Assembly (NCBI RefSeq): GCF_007489285.1
Contig: NZ_VLIY01000002.1
Coordinates: forward strand, 62,001 to 126,000
Direction of reading: 5' to 3'
DNA: 64,000 nucleotides
Source of the DNA: Skermania sp. ID1734
Lineage (GTDB): Bacteria; Actinomycetota; Actinomycetes; Mycobacteriales; Mycobacteriaceae
The notes below the pieces were generated by a model. The model ran no database searches. It saw only the letters and a list, made by a program, of their open reading frames with translations, and was not told the DNA's origin. Position 1 is the first letter of the stretch, and each line of letters begins with the position of its first letter. Below are positions 8,901 through 17,584 of this stretch, one piece after another. Made by a program: the position numbers and the translations under genes.

Positions 8901-11743
8901 AGACCGACGAAGCTTGCCGGAACCATGTGCTCGGGCAGGATCCGCGCGACGGCGGCGCGCACCTCATCAAGCACCGTCTGCGTCGGCGACCCATCGCTGC
9001 CCACGATGTAGGCGACGAGCGCGGCATCCGCGCTGCCTTGGCTGCGCGCGAGCACTACGCAGCGGGCCACCTCTGGGTGCGGCTCGATGGCCTCCTCAAT
9101 TTCGCCGAGTTCGACGCGATAGCCGCGAATCTTGACCTGATCGTCCGCGCGGCCCTGGAAGACGATGTCACCATCGGGGTTTCGGTAGGCCACATCGCCG
9201 GTGCGATACAAGCGCGTGCCGTGGCCGAACGGATCGGCGACAAAGTGCTGTGCCGATAGGCCCGGTCGGTGCAGGTATCCCCGCGCGAGTTGGTCTCCGC
9301 CGAGGTAGATTTCGCCAGCCACACCGTCGGGCACCAACTGCAGATTGCCGTCGAGAATGTAAAGGGACACATTGCGGTTGGGACGGCCGATCGGCGCGGT
9401 ACGGGTGCCTTGCGGTCCGCGCACCGGGAAATGCGTTGCCGCCACGACACCCTCGGTGGGTCCGTAGTTGTTCGACAACTCGGCGTCGAAGACGCTGAAG
9501 AACCGATCGGCAATCTCGCCTGGTAACGCCTCCCCACCGACCGGCACATGCCGCACGTGTTGCCAGCCACCGACGGCAGGTAGCTGCAGGATCGTGCTCA
9601 GCACTGACGGCACCATGTGCAAAACGGTGACCTGCTCGCGAGCGACCAGTTCGGCGATGTAGCGGAGGTCGCGGAAGCCGTTGGGACGAGCGATGATCAC
9701 GCACGCGCCGAGGGTCAGAGTCGCAAATATTTCGAAAATGGAGGCGTCGAAGCTGACCGACGACGTGTGCAACACCCGATCCGCTGGCGTGACGCCGATG
9801 TCGGCGTGCACCCCGCGCAAGTGTTGCGCGATCGCGCGATGCGGTACTGGAACGCCTTTCGGTGCCCCGGTCGATCCGGAGGTGTAGATGATGTACGCCA
9901 GATGATCAGGCAGCAAGGGCGCGATGCGGTCTGCGTCGTTCGGCGCTGTCTCGGGATAGGAGCAGGCCGCGGCGCAGGCGTCGGCAAATGTCGGCGCATC
10001 GAGAATGAGTTGTGGGCGGGCGTCATTGGTCAGGTACTCGATACGCTGCGGTGGGTACGCCGGATCGACGGGCAGGTAGGTGGCTCCCGCGTGCAGGACG
10101 GCGATGGCCGCGACGATGAAATCGGCTGAGCCGTCGAGCTCGAGCGCCACTACCTGCTCCGGCCCGATGCCCTGGCCGATGATCCAGTGTGCGAGTTGTG
10201 CCGCCCGGCTGTGCAGTTCGCCGTACGTCCATTGTTTGCCGGTGGTGTCATCGATGACGGCGATGCGGTTCGGGCCCTGCGCGGCCTGCCGCTCGAGCAG
10301 TTCGGTCAGCGTCTCAGCCGGGTATGCCGTACGGACGCCTTGGGACGCCCGCAGGAGGTCCTTCGCCTCGGCGGCGCTGGTCAGTGCCAGCCGATCGAGA
10401 CGCTCGTCGGGGTGCTGAATTGCGTTGTCCAGCAACTCTATATAGCTCGCCAGTATCCGCTCGACCTGGCGGCGGTCGAACGCCTGCGGGTGGAACCGCG
10501 CCTCGACCACCGGGCCACCGTGGCCGTTGAGCACCACAGCGATTTCGAGTGGTAGTTCGGCCGTTGCCCGGCCCAGTTGCAGGGGAGTGCTGGAGATACC
10601 TTCGAGTGCAAACCCGTTGACGTCATTGCGCATACTGAACGCGACACCGCTGAGCGCCCCGACACCATCGATTCCGGCACGCTGGTTGCGCAGTTCGCGC
10701 AGAATGCGGTCGATCCCGACGTCGTGCTGGGCGAGTGCTGCGGTCCAGTCGCTGGCCTTACGCGCAACAGCCTCGGTGAAGCTGCTGTCCAGTCGAACTC
10801 CACAGCGGACTGGGAGCGTGTTACCGAAATAGCCGATGACGCCGGAACTGTGCGGGCGCCGCTGCGAAACGGGAACCATGGTGACGAAGTCGGTGGTTCC
10901 GCTGAGCCGGGCCAGAGCAGCGTCCGACGCAGCAAACAGCACGACGAACGGTGTCGTGGCGTGGCGACGCGCGGTGTCGCGGATGCGGCCGACAAGCTCC
11001 GGCGCAAGCGTCTTGGTGCACAGCGCAGCCGTGGCCGAGCCGTGGTCGGTTTGGCCGGGGAAAGTCAACGGCTGTGGTAACGACGCCAATTGCGCACGCC
11101 AATAGTCGATGGCGGCGGGTTCGGGCTCCCTGTCCTCCTGGTGGGCAGTTCCCCGGATTTGTGCGAGCGGAGCGCCGTTGTAGGAAGCGTTGAGGTCGTC
11201 GAAAAACGCCCCCCACGATTCGTCGTCCCAGCAGATGTGGTGGATCACCATAATCAGGACGTGCTCGGCGTCGCTGGTCCGCACGAGGGTCACCCGGATC
11301 GGCAAGTCGGTGGAAATGTCGAACGGCCGGCCGGATTCGCGGCGCATGAGAACCGCGAGGCGGCGTGCTCGTCCGGCTTCCGGGATGTCGCCGATGTCGA
11401 CGCTGCGCCAAGCAATTTCAACAGCTTCGTGGACCACCCGACCCGGCCGGCCCGCGTCATCCAGGGCGTACGTACTGCGCAGCACATCGTGACGTTCGAC
11501 AACGGCGCGAAATGCGGCGTGCAGCCGGTTCACGTCGAGCGGCCCGGTGAATTGGAACGCGACGCTGATGTTGAGCGTCGTATCGGTCGGATCGCTATTG
11601 TGCCGCAGCCAGATCCGGCGCTGGCCCGGCGACATAACCGGTTCGACAGGTGCCGCCGGGTTCGCGGCATCGGCGGTCAGACCGGCGTCGAGGAGACGTT
11701 GCCGCAACAGTTGCTTGCGGCGGTCGAGCAGGGTATCCGACAT
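5984..11743 (-). CDS. mbtE: Siderophore NRPS, C-A-PCP-C-(degenerate A)-PCP (MbtE-like)
   Basis: NRPS of 1919 residues, expected to condense the first lysine with the aryl-oxazoline unit. Condensation 1 has HHICWDD near 168. The adenylation domain is complete (YTSGSTGAPKG near 618, NNYGPTEG, YRTGDVAY, HGKLD) and is followed by a carrier with LGGHSM near 1010. Condensation 2 has HHIVADH near 1217, where the usual DG is DH. The next region (about 1550-1800) keeps only scraps of an adenylation domain: GELYLGG near 1748 and LFRTG near 1783, without the P-loop motif, the YGPTE motif, the TGD aspartate or the catalytic lysine. A normal carrier follows (LGGDSVMS near 1848). The second module therefore cannot activate an amino acid itself. 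It starts 20 bp after the AT-KR-ACP gene and overlaps the next NRPS by 4 bp. M. tuberculosis MbtE is also longer than one module, so the remnant may be conserved. Confidence 0.9.
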   Translation of the reverse strand: MSDTLLDRRKQLLRQRLLDAGLTADAANPAAPVEPVMSPGQRRIWLRHNSDPTDTTLNISVAFQFTGPLDVNRLHAAFRAVVERHDVLRSTYALDDAGRPGRVVHEAVEIAWRSVDIGDIPEAGRARRLAVLMRRESGRPFDISTDLPIRVTLVRTSDAEHVLIMVIHHICWDDESWGAFFDDLNASYNGAPLAQIRGTAHQEDREPEPAAIDYWRAQLASLPQPLTFPGQTDHGSATAALCTKTLAPELVGRIRDTARRHATTPFVVLFAASDAALARLSGTTDFVTMVPVSQRRPHSSGVIGYFGNTLPVRCGVRLDSSFTEAVARKASDWTAALAQHDVGIDRILRELRNQRAGIDGVGALSGVAFSMRNDVNGFALEGISSTPLQLGRATAELPLEIAVVLNGHGGPVVEARFHPQAFDRRQVERILASYIELLDNAIQHPDERLDRLALTSAAEAKDLLRASQGVRTAYPAETLTELLERQAAQGPNRIAVIDDTTGKQWTYGELHSRAAQLAHWIIGQGIGPEQVVALELDGSADFIVAAIAVLHAGATYLPVDPAYPPQRIEYLTNDARPQLILDAPTFADACAAACSYPETAPNDADRIAPLLPDHLAYIIYTSGSTGAPKGVPVPHRAIAQHLRGVHADIGVTPADRVLHTSSVSFDASIFEIFATLTLGACVIIARPNGFRDLRYIAELVAREQVTVLHMVPSVLSTILQLPAVGGWQHVRHVPVGGEALPGEIADRFFSVFDAELSNNYGPTEGVVAATHFPVRGPQGTRTAPIGRPNRNVSLYILDGNLQLVPDGVAGEIYLGGDQLARGYLHRPGLSAQHFVADPFGHGTRLYRTGDVAYRNPDGDIVFQGRADDQVKIRGYRVELGEIEEAIEPHPEVARCVVLARSQGSADAALVAYIVGSDGSPTQTVLDEVRAAVARILPEHMVPASFVGLAEIPLTAHGKLDRAALPDPTANAPQPFRAPATATEIRLGAMFGELFGVERVGRDDSFFDLGGHSMLAARLVTLIRAEFGVEVELRVPFDHPTVAGLAHHIRALVIDEFGIDLDETGEEMPATAPPASAAQRPPLTRGPRPHRIPLSYPQLAMWFQYRMDGPSSVGNLPFTIEIDGPVDDEALAAAINDVVARHSALRTTFPEFDGVPCQHIDPGMRIPVPITHVDATELEGELARIAGHAFVIDAEPLVRAELFVLGESSRVLSILMHHIVADHASFAVFRSEVIDAYRVRRDRNVVTHSDGGIEYADYALWQRAIFDDAGTDSAAAEFGRSEIEHWRTALAGIPDSITVATDHPRPVALGKHGEIASFEISAVTRNRLRELAVASGATEFMVCQAALATLLCRLGAGDDIALGTPVDGRSDPAMAGLVGLFANMVVLRCDLAGNPSVRTLLQRCRDTALTAFVHQEVPIERLVDALAPRRTRARNPLFQVMIHFHDTESAYVLDDAAQTTMTLRPVEFDTSFLDINVSFAVRPDESISARIVANSDLYESDTVEMLASGLRSVFEAFAAAPDMAVADIDVLGAERAQRVLGEWSRSSQTSPLPAVFDAEGIRLVAATPAAPVDTALGKLQALAHRECVVSDGLLVAPAAVAAAAARVPASCGAPDVRLLALPADDPQLLSEVRAGLAASATMLLVCDHEIDDAALLAQVIVEHQVTDVVCRPQALANIAHSGVSMLPSVRSWRTTELAPVTAEVLTALAPHSMCRSDQWRSEVCGEVGRRLVLDARMRPVPHNVVGELYLGGPALAVGYHDDPARTACRFVADPFARDSRLFRTGIPARWDVHGNVHIGAPTTTVVSEPVRSSTSAMSETERVLADLLAELLEIDEVAPDDGFFALGGDSVMSIQWAVRANELGVPLTPQLVFEHFTIRDLAAAVDDATVVEDHRSAPMSASGLSDAELAGLAAAWEAEG

Positions 11744-11763
11744 GCGTGGTGGTCCTCTGGAGG

Positions 11764-14754
11764 CTAGCGGGCGTATGCGGCGGGGGCGGCCATCAGCTGC
11801 ACCAGGTGGTCCAGCGACGCGCCACCGAGGATGGCGGCGATTGGTAGTTCGCGGTCCAGTTCGCCCTGGACGCGGCGGCGAAAGTCCAATGCCTGCAGCG
11901 AGTCCAGTCCGAGCTGCACTAGCGGCACCGACGTGTCGATGGCGTCAGCATCGTCCACACCCATGGCACGCGCCAGCTCGTCGAGGAGGCGCCGCTCGAC
12001 CGAAACCGGTGGGGGAGCTGCGGGTGCTGCGGTCACCGGGTCCGGTAGCTCAGGAGGTGGGACTTCGCGCAGCCGAGACAACAGCGGGTCCTGGCCGAAG
12101 ATCTTCAGCACCGAACGCACCGATTCCCAATCTGCCGCGGCCACAATGGAGTCGGCGGTTCCACCGGGTACACCGACGGCGAGCGCCGCGTCCGGACTCA
12201 TCGGATTCATGCCGGTGCCTTCGACCCTGGCGACGCCGACGGCATCGAGCGGACCCTGCACCGACCACAGACCCCACTGCACCGAACGGCAGTCGGTGCC
12301 CTGTTCGCGCACCCGGGCGGCCACGACATCAAGGAGCCGATTGCCAACCGCATAGAGCAGCTGCCCACGGCCCCCGATCGTCGCAGCGATAGACGAGCAC
12401 AGGAGCACCGCGCAGTCCGGCGTCATCGGAAAGTGCCGAAGCACATTCTCGATTCCCAAAACCTTTGCGGCGGTGGAGGCGTCGACATCTTCCGGCGTCA
12501 CCTCGGTTGGCCGGCGCTCCACGTACTCGGCCGCGGTGTGGATGATCGTCGACGCCGGCTGCCGGGCCTGTTCGGCGGCCAGGCGCGCAACGGCGGCCTC
12601 GTCGGAAACGTCGCAACGGACGATGGTGATCTCTGCCCCGCTCGTCCGGCGCAGCGCGGCAACGCGTTCCATCACCTGGGCGCTGCCGCCGCTGCGGCTC
12701 ACCAACGTGATGCGGCGTGCTCCGCGATGGGCGTAGTAGTCGGCGAATTCGAGTCCAAGCTTGCCGGTGCCACCGGTGATCAGCACGTGCGGTCCGGGTT
12801 CCACAGCGGTGGAACTGGCATGCTGTTGTCGGGTGAGCCTTTTGGCGTGGACCTTGCCGTCGCGCAGTGCGAGTTCGGGCTCACCCGCGGTGTGCAGTGC
12901 CCTGATGATCGCGGCCGCATCGACACCATTCGGCACGTCGAGGTGGCGGAAGCGAACCGCCGGAAATTCGGTTCCGGCACTGCGGAATCCCGTAGCGGCT
13001 GCGGCGGCGATAGGACACGGCGGGCCGTCGCTTGGCAGGACCGTTTCGCCGTCGGCGGTCACCAGCCAGCATTCCCGGATCGCAGGTGACAGACTCGACA
13101 GCCAATCGTCGGAGCCGAAGAACCGTCCGAGTTGCGCGATCGCGTCGGTCATCGTTGCGTCTTGCCCGGCGGGTGCGAGAACCACGAGCGTGTCGGCCGC
13201 CTCGTCGACGGTAGCTCCGTATGCCGTGGCGGCCGTTGCCAATTGGAACTTCAGATCGGGGGAGTGGCCGCTCGGGTCGGTGATGTGAAGACTGCGGGGC
13301 GGAGCAACGCTGCGGTGGCTCAGCGGCTCCCACACCGTAACCAGGCGCTGCGCAGGATGCGCGGGTTCCGGGATCGAGGCTGCGGGCGGAGAAATCCACA
13401 GTCGCTTGGTAAGCATCGCGGAGTTCGGGAAGTCGGGAAGTGGCCGAGAACCAGGATCGTTGCTACGCCACAGATCCCACCGGTAGGACGTGTCGGACAC
13501 GGCCACCTCGAGCAGGTTTGCCGTGAACTCGCCCAGGTCTGTGGCCGTTCGATGTGATGTCGCAATCACGCGACAATTGCGCTCCGGCGCAGCAGCGGCG
13601 AGGTTCTCGTGCATGGCCAAGGCCAATGTTGGGTGTTCGGACACCTCGATGAAGGTGTCGATGCCGTGCTCGCGCGCGGCGCAGGCGATGGCCAGGTCGA
13701 AGCGAACTCGGTTGCGCAGGTTCCAAAACCAGTAATCGCTGAGCCGATACGAAGAGTTAACCGCCTCGCCGAGGGTTGCGCCGATGCACGGAATGCCGCT
13801 GTCGCGGAACGTCTTTTCGGCGAGCTTCTCCTCGAATTCGCCGGCCATCGGCGCACCGAACCGGCCGACGATGGAGGTGTGGGCGGGGTAGCGCACCCGA
13901 ATCTCCTTCGCGAACGTTCCCGCAGCGCTCAGGGAGTCGATGAGTTCACACACGGTCGGGCGGTCACCCGAAATGGCGAGAATGTGCGGCGAGTTCACTA
14001 CGGACAGTTCGGCATAACCGCTGTGGCGCGCCAGCATGGCCTCGCAGGCTTCCCGGTCCATCCCGACCACGGCCATCGAATGCCCGTCGGGGGAGTGTGC
14101 GTCGACGTACCTGGCGCGCGTGGTGACGATTCGGATCGCGTCGGCCAGCGTCATCGCTCCGGAGATGTAGGCGGCGGCGATCTCGCCCTGGCTGTGCCCG
14201 ACGGTCACGGTCGGCTCGACGCCGGCGGCGCGCCACATCTGAGCCAGCGCCACCATGTGTAGGAACAACGCAGGCTGGACGATTCGGATGTCCTCATCGA
14301 CCGGTCCGTCACTGGCAATCACGTACGGCAGCGGCGACCAGCCGTAGATCGACTGGAACTCGTTGTGGCATGCGAGCGCTGCCTCTCGATAGCTCGCGGA
14401 CTGCTGGTATGCGAGCAAACCCATTCCCGGACGCTGACTGCCCTGTCCGGGAAACACGAAGGCGATGCGTTTCGGCTGGGCTGGACTTGCGACTGAGACT
14501 GCGGCATGCGCTGTGCCTGCTTTGATCGCTTCCAGCGCCGAGACCAGTTCGGCGCGGGTGCGTACGGCGGCCAGGGCGCGGTGCCGGCGCGCGCTGCGGA
14601 CGCCGAACAGCGTGTCGGATACCTGGTGCGGTGTGACGTCAGTGTGCGCGTGGAGATAGTCGAGGATGGCGGACGCTTCGGCCGGAATCAGCTCCGCCGC
14701 ATGCGACGTGACTAGCACCGGAACTCGACCATCGGGGAGTGCGCGACTAGGCAT
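11764..14754 (-). CDS. mbtD: Polyketide synthase AT-KR-ACP (MbtD-like)
   Basis: Builds the beta-hydroxy acyl unit of the siderophore with the separate ketosynthase encoded just upstream. Acyltransferase: GQGSQ near residue 100 and GHSQGE near 188 (active Ser); the specificity position reads YPAH near 291, closer to YASH (methylmalonyl) than HAFH (malonyl). Ketoreductase: Rossmann motif GGTGKLG near 660, Ser in CSSIAA near 787, Tyr and Asn in YAVGN near 802. Acyl carrier protein: LGLDSL near 950. There is no dehydratase or enoylreductase, so a beta-hydroxy product is expected. Its 996 residues compare with about 1000 for MbtD. Start chosen at 14754 because AGGAG lies seven bases upstream, giving an 8-bp overlap with the ketosynthase stop; an in-frame start at 14811 is less likely. 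Confidence 0.9.
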   Translation of the reverse strand: MPSRALPDGRVPVLVTSHAAELIPAEASAILDYLHAHTDVTPHQVSDTLFGVRSARRHRALAAVRTRAELVSALEAIKAGTAHAAVSVASPAQPKRIAFVFPGQGSQRPGMGLLAYQQSASYREAALACHNEFQSIYGWSPLPYVIASDGPVDEDIRIVQPALFLHMVALAQMWRAAGVEPTVTVGHSQGEIAAAYISGAMTLADAIRIVTTRARYVDAHSPDGHSMAVVGMDREACEAMLARHSGYAELSVVNSPHILAISGDRPTVCELIDSLSAAGTFAKEIRVRYPAHTSIVGRFGAPMAGEFEEKLAEKTFRDSGIPCIGATLGEAVNSSYRLSDYWFWNLRNRVRFDLAIACAAREHGIDTFIEVSEHPTLALAMHENLAAAAPERNCRVIATSHRTATDLGEFTANLLEVAVSDTSYRWDLWRSNDPGSRPLPDFPNSAMLTKRLWISPPAASIPEPAHPAQRLVTVWEPLSHRSVAPPRSLHITDPSGHSPDLKFQLATAATAYGATVDEAADTLVVLAPAGQDATMTDAIAQLGRFFGSDDWLSSLSPAIRECWLVTADGETVLPSDGPPCPIAAAAATGFRSAGTEFPAVRFRHLDVPNGVDAAAIIRALHTAGEPELALRDGKVHAKRLTRQQHASSTAVEPGPHVLITGGTGKLGLEFADYYAHRGARRITLVSRSGGSAQVMERVAALRRTSGAEITIVRCDVSDEAAVARLAAEQARQPASTIIHTAAEYVERRPTEVTPEDVDASTAAKVLGIENVLRHFPMTPDCAVLLCSSIAATIGGRGQLLYAVGNRLLDVVAARVREQGTDCRSVQWGLWSVQGPLDAVGVARVEGTGMNPMSPDAALAVGVPGGTADSIVAAADWESVRSVLKIFGQDPLLSRLREVPPPELPDPVTAAPAAPPPVSVERRLLDELARAMGVDDADAIDTSVPLVQLGLDSLQALDFRRRVQGELDRELPIAAILGGASLDHLVQLMAAPAAYAR

Positions 14755-16069
14755 GGACAGGCTCCTGAAGGGCAGGCATCGCCAAGACAGCGTGCGCGTT
14801 GCTGCCGGCAACGCCGAACGATGACACGGCGCCGTAACGCATGCCCGATGTTGGGCGCCACGGCTCCACCTTCGTCGCGAGCCTCAGGCCTGTTGTGTCC
14901 CAGTCGATCGCGCCGGTTGGTGAGTCGGAAAAGAGTGTGGGTGCAGTGGAACCCGCTGCGCCGCACAACAAAGTCTTGATCAGGCCGAGCGCCCCGGAGG
15001 CGGCCTGTGCATGGCCGAAATTGGTCTTCAGCGACCCCACCACCGGGCTACCGCGCTTGCCGTACGTGTTCGCCAGTGCGGTCAATTCGAGCTTGTCGCC
15101 GATCGGCGTTGCGGTCCCGTGGCCTTCGACCATGCCGATCTCGCACGCGTCGATCTTGGCCGCTGCCAGCGTGGCCTCGATCAATTGTTGCTGCGCGTCG
15201 GCGCTGGGCACGACGAGCGCACCGGAGCGGCCGTTGTGGTTGACCCGGGTACCGAGGACCTGCGCATAGACACGGTGGCCCAAACGCTGTGCCCGCGACA
15301 GCCGTTCTACGACCACGACACCGGCGCCCTCGCCCCAGAGCGTCCCGCTCGCACCTTCCGAGTAGGACCGGCAGTGGCCGTCGACGGAAAGTCCGTTATT
15401 GATGGCGAACTCGAAAAAAGCGGCGGGCGAACCCATCACGCAAACACCACCGGCCAGTGCCCAGTCGCATTCGCCGTCGCGGACCGCATTGGTGGCCAGG
15501 TGTAGCGCGCTCAGTGCGGAGGCGCATGCGGTGTCCACCGTCATGGCGGGCCCGACAAGTCCGAGGCAGTGCGAGATTCGTCCGGACACTGCGCCGAGGG
15601 CGGTGCCGGTCACGCGGTGCCCGCTATAGTCGTTGACCTCATCGGCTCGCGGACCGTACTCGTTGATGGACGCCCCGAGGTAACACCCGGCCAGGTCACC
15701 GTCCACGCTCGCCGGGTCTACTCCCGCGTTCTCCAACGCTTTCCACGCCACCCTGAGCCCGACCCGCTGCTGCGGGTCCATGGCGATCGCTTCGCGTGGA
15801 CTGATGCCGAAGAACCCCGGATCGAATTCTGCTGCGCCGGTGAGAAACCCGCCGGCGTCGGGCACGGTCGTCGTGCCGTCGCGGGTGGTCACGGCGAGCA
15901 GTTCGGTTATCGGCCAGCCGCGATCACGCGGTAGCGGCGTGATCATCTCGCGGGCCTCGGCGATGACGTCCCAGAATGCCAGGAGGGTGTCGATCCCGCC
16001 CGGGGCTTCCACGGCCATGCCGACGATGACGATCGGGTCGTCGGCATCGCCTTGCTCGATGGCGCTCAT
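14747..16069 (-). CDS. mbtC: Stand-alone ketosynthase (MbtC-like)
   Basis: Beta-ketoacyl synthase that condenses the starter acyl chain with the extender held by the following AT-KR-ACP protein. Active-site Cys lies in DTACASALS near residue 180, the first His in EGHGTAT near 318 and the second in NFGHAQA near 352, so the Cys-His-His triad is complete. Length (440 residues) equals MbtC. Start chosen at 16069, where ATG overlaps the thioesterase stop as ATGA; an in-frame ATG nine bases earlier exists. Splitting KS from AT-KR-ACP onto two polypeptides is the known mycobactin arrangement and is the main reason for the family call. Confidence 0.9.
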   Translation of the reverse strand: MSAIEQGDADDPIVIVGMAVEAPGGIDTLLAFWDVIAEAREMITPLPRDRGWPITELLAVTTRDGTTTVPDAGGFLTGAAEFDPGFFGISPREAIAMDPQQRVGLRVAWKALENAGVDPASVDGDLAGCYLGASINEYGPRADEVNDYSGHRVTGTALGAVSGRISHCLGLVGPAMTVDTACASALSALHLATNAVRDGECDWALAGGVCVMGSPAAFFEFAINNGLSVDGHCRSYSEGASGTLWGEGAGVVVVERLSRAQRLGHRVYAQVLGTRVNHNGRSGALVVPSADAQQQLIEATLAAAKIDACEIGMVEGHGTATPIGDKLELTALANTYGKRGSPVVGSLKTNFGHAQAASGALGLIKTLLCGAAGSTAPTLFSDSPTGAIDWDTTGLRLATKVEPWRPTSGMRYGAVSSFGVAGSNAHAVLAMPALQEPVHA

Positions 16070-16812
16070 CGTGCGCAAAGACTTGGTGCGGAGATGATTT
16101 CGGCAACCGCGCTCAGATGGTCGTTGAGGTAGAAATGACCGCCCTCGAACAGCGTCACGGAAACCTCCGCGCGGGTGTGCTCGCGCCAGGCATACAGGTC
16201 TCGTGGAGTGACAAACGGGTCCGACTCGCCGCCGAGCACCATGATCGGCGCGTCGATGATTGCGTCTGGATCGCAGTCGTACGCATCGAACGCGCGGTAG
16301 TCGGCTTTGAGAACCGGCAACGCCATGCGCACCAGTTCGCTGCTCCCCAGGACATCGGCGCTGGTTCCGTTGAGCGCGTTCATGTGTGCGAGCAGCTCGT
16401 CATCCTCGGTGGGGTGCTTGGGAAGGTGTTCGACCAGCGACGGCGCGGTCGCGGCCGAGGCGGCGAGCAACCGCACCGGAATCCCGGATGTCTCGGCGAG
16501 TCGGGCGAATTCGAAGGCGACTATCGCTCCCATGCTGTGCCCAACGATCGTCAGCGGCCCAGCCGGACGGGCGGCCGTGAACTCGGCAAAGCTTGCGGCG
16601 GCCAACTCGGTCAGTGCTGTCGCGGCAGGTTCGTGAACCCGGTCTTGCCGGCCCGGATACTGCACCACCCGCACGTCGAATGCCGAGCTCAATGATTTCG
16701 ACATCGCGCGGTATGCCGATGCGCCGCTGCCTGCGTGCGGGAAGATGACCAGCGGTGACCGGCCAGCGGGAGATTTGTGGAATTGCCGGATCCATCCGGG
16801 ACTGCTCACCAT
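16066..16812 (-). CDS. Type II thioesterase of the siderophore cluster
   Basis: Alpha/beta hydrolase that removes misloaded acyl or aminoacyl groups from carrier proteins of the assembly line. Visible features are FPHAGSGAS near the N terminus, the nucleophile elbow GHSMG near residue 91, an Asp in GGESDPF and the catalytic His in GGHFYLND near the C terminus, giving the usual Ser-Asp-His triad. It is the first gene of the minus-strand operon behind the iron box. The start at 16812 is preferred because GGAAGGA lies upstream and a candidate -10 hexamer (TATGTT) sits inside the iron box about 50 bp away; an ATG at 16848 would add 12 residues. A releasing role for the finished siderophore cannot be excluded, since the last NRPS has no thioesterase. 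Confidence 0.88.
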   Translation of the reverse strand: MVSSPGWIRQFHKSPAGRSPLVIFPHAGSGASAYRAMSKSLSSAFDVRVVQYPGRQDRVHEPAATALTELAAASFAEFTAARPAGPLTIVGHSMGAIVAFEFARLAETSGIPVRLLAASAATAPSLVEHLPKHPTEDDELLAHMNALNGTSADVLGSSELVRMALPVLKADYRAFDAYDCDPDAIIDAPIMVLGGESDPFVTPRDLYAWREHTRAEVSVTLFEGGHFYLNDHLSAVAEIISAPSLCAR

Positions 16813-16858
16813 CGACGCGCCGATCCTTCCCACGTGGGGCGTTATCATCGCATCGAAC

Positions 16859-16877
16859 TTAACATAGGCTTCCCTAA
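16859..16877. promoter_or_regulatory. Iron box (IdeR/DtxR operator)
   Basis: TTAACATAGGCTTCCCTAA matches the IdeR consensus TTAGGTTAGGCTAACCTAA at 14 of 19 positions. It lies between the divergent thioesterase operon and the acyltransferase gene and contains TATGTT, a candidate -10 for the minus-strand operon. Iron-loaded IdeR is known to repress mycobactin-type clusters through such sites. Confidence 0.75.
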
Positions 16878-16892
16878 CTACAAGTGCTCTGG

Positions 16893-16911
16893 TGAGGACG
16901 GCCTAAGTTAG
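16893..16911. promoter_or_regulatory. Weak second iron-box-like site
   Basis: TGAGGACGGCCTAAGTTAG matches the IdeR consensus at about 11 of 19 positions. It sits 16 bp from the better site and about 26 bp before the acyltransferase start, a sensible place for an operator of the plus-strand gene. Support is weak without a binding assay. Confidence 0.35.
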
Positions 16912-16936
16912 TCGAAAACGCTGAGAACGGAGTCGG

Positions 16937-17584
16937 ATGAGCTGCCTGCCCCGCGAGCTGGTCGACGTGTCGCCGGAGGTATCCGCGGTGCCGGCACCAG
17001 TCCTTCCCCAGTGCCCGGCGCCGTACCGGCTGCGCGTCGTCGATCCGGACAGCGACGATCCCGAACTCATTGCCGAGTGGATGTCGTCGCCACATTTGGT
17101 GCGGACCTGGGAACAAGACTGGCCCGCGAGCCGCTGGCGTGCGGACAGTGCAGCCCGACTTGCCGGTAGCTACTCGTTGCCGTGCATCCTCGGCTTTCGA
17201 GAGACAAATGCCAAGGCGCACACCGACATCGGTTACGTGGAGTTGTACCGCGTGGCGAAGGACGAATGCGCAAAGCTCTACGCCGCCGATCCCTATGACA
17301 TCGGATTCCACATAGCGGGCGGAATCGAAAGTCTGATTGGACGCGGCGTTTACTCGGCGTTCATGGGCGTCATGGCTGCAGCGATTTGGCAGGCCGAGCC
17401 GCACTGCCGGCGAATCATCGGTGACCCCGACCACCGAAACGTGCGCGTGCACCGCGCGCTGGAGAAGAACGGCTGGCACCGGCTGGTCGAATGCCAGGTG
17501 CGGCCGGAGCGTCGAATCGCGTTGTACGTGCTGACGCGGCAACCCGGCGATCTGCCGCAGCCGATCGCCGGGTCCGCCCGGTAA
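16937..17584 (+). CDS. mbtK: GNAT acyltransferase for siderophore hydroxylysine (MbtK/IucB-like)
   Basis: Member of the siderophore acetyltransferase group (IucB/RhbD/MbtK) that transfers an acyl chain to the N6 amine of lysine or hydroxylysine. The 215-residue protein has the characteristic ordering of this family: a WMSSPHLVRTWEQDW segment near residues 47-61, the acceptor-site strand DIGYVELYRV near 95, a GFHIAGG motif near 121 and a cofactor-loop and C-terminal DPDHRNVRVHRALEKNGW block near 158-175. It is divergent from the NRPS/PKS operon across the iron boxes, with GGAG a few bases before its ATG. In mycobacteria mbtK lies apart from the main mbt cluster, so adjacency here strengthens the functional link. 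It ends exactly where the convergent ndh gene ends. Confidence 0.85.
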   Translation: MSCLPRELVDVSPEVSAVPAPVLPQCPAPYRLRVVDPDSDDPELIAEWMSSPHLVRTWEQDWPASRWRADSAARLAGSYSLPCILGFRETNAKAHTDIGYVELYRVAKDECAKLYAADPYDIGFHIAGGIESLIGRGVYSAFMGVMAAAIWQAEPHCRRIIGDPDHRNVRVHRALEKNGWHRLVECQVRPERRIALYVLTRQPGDLPQPIAGSAR

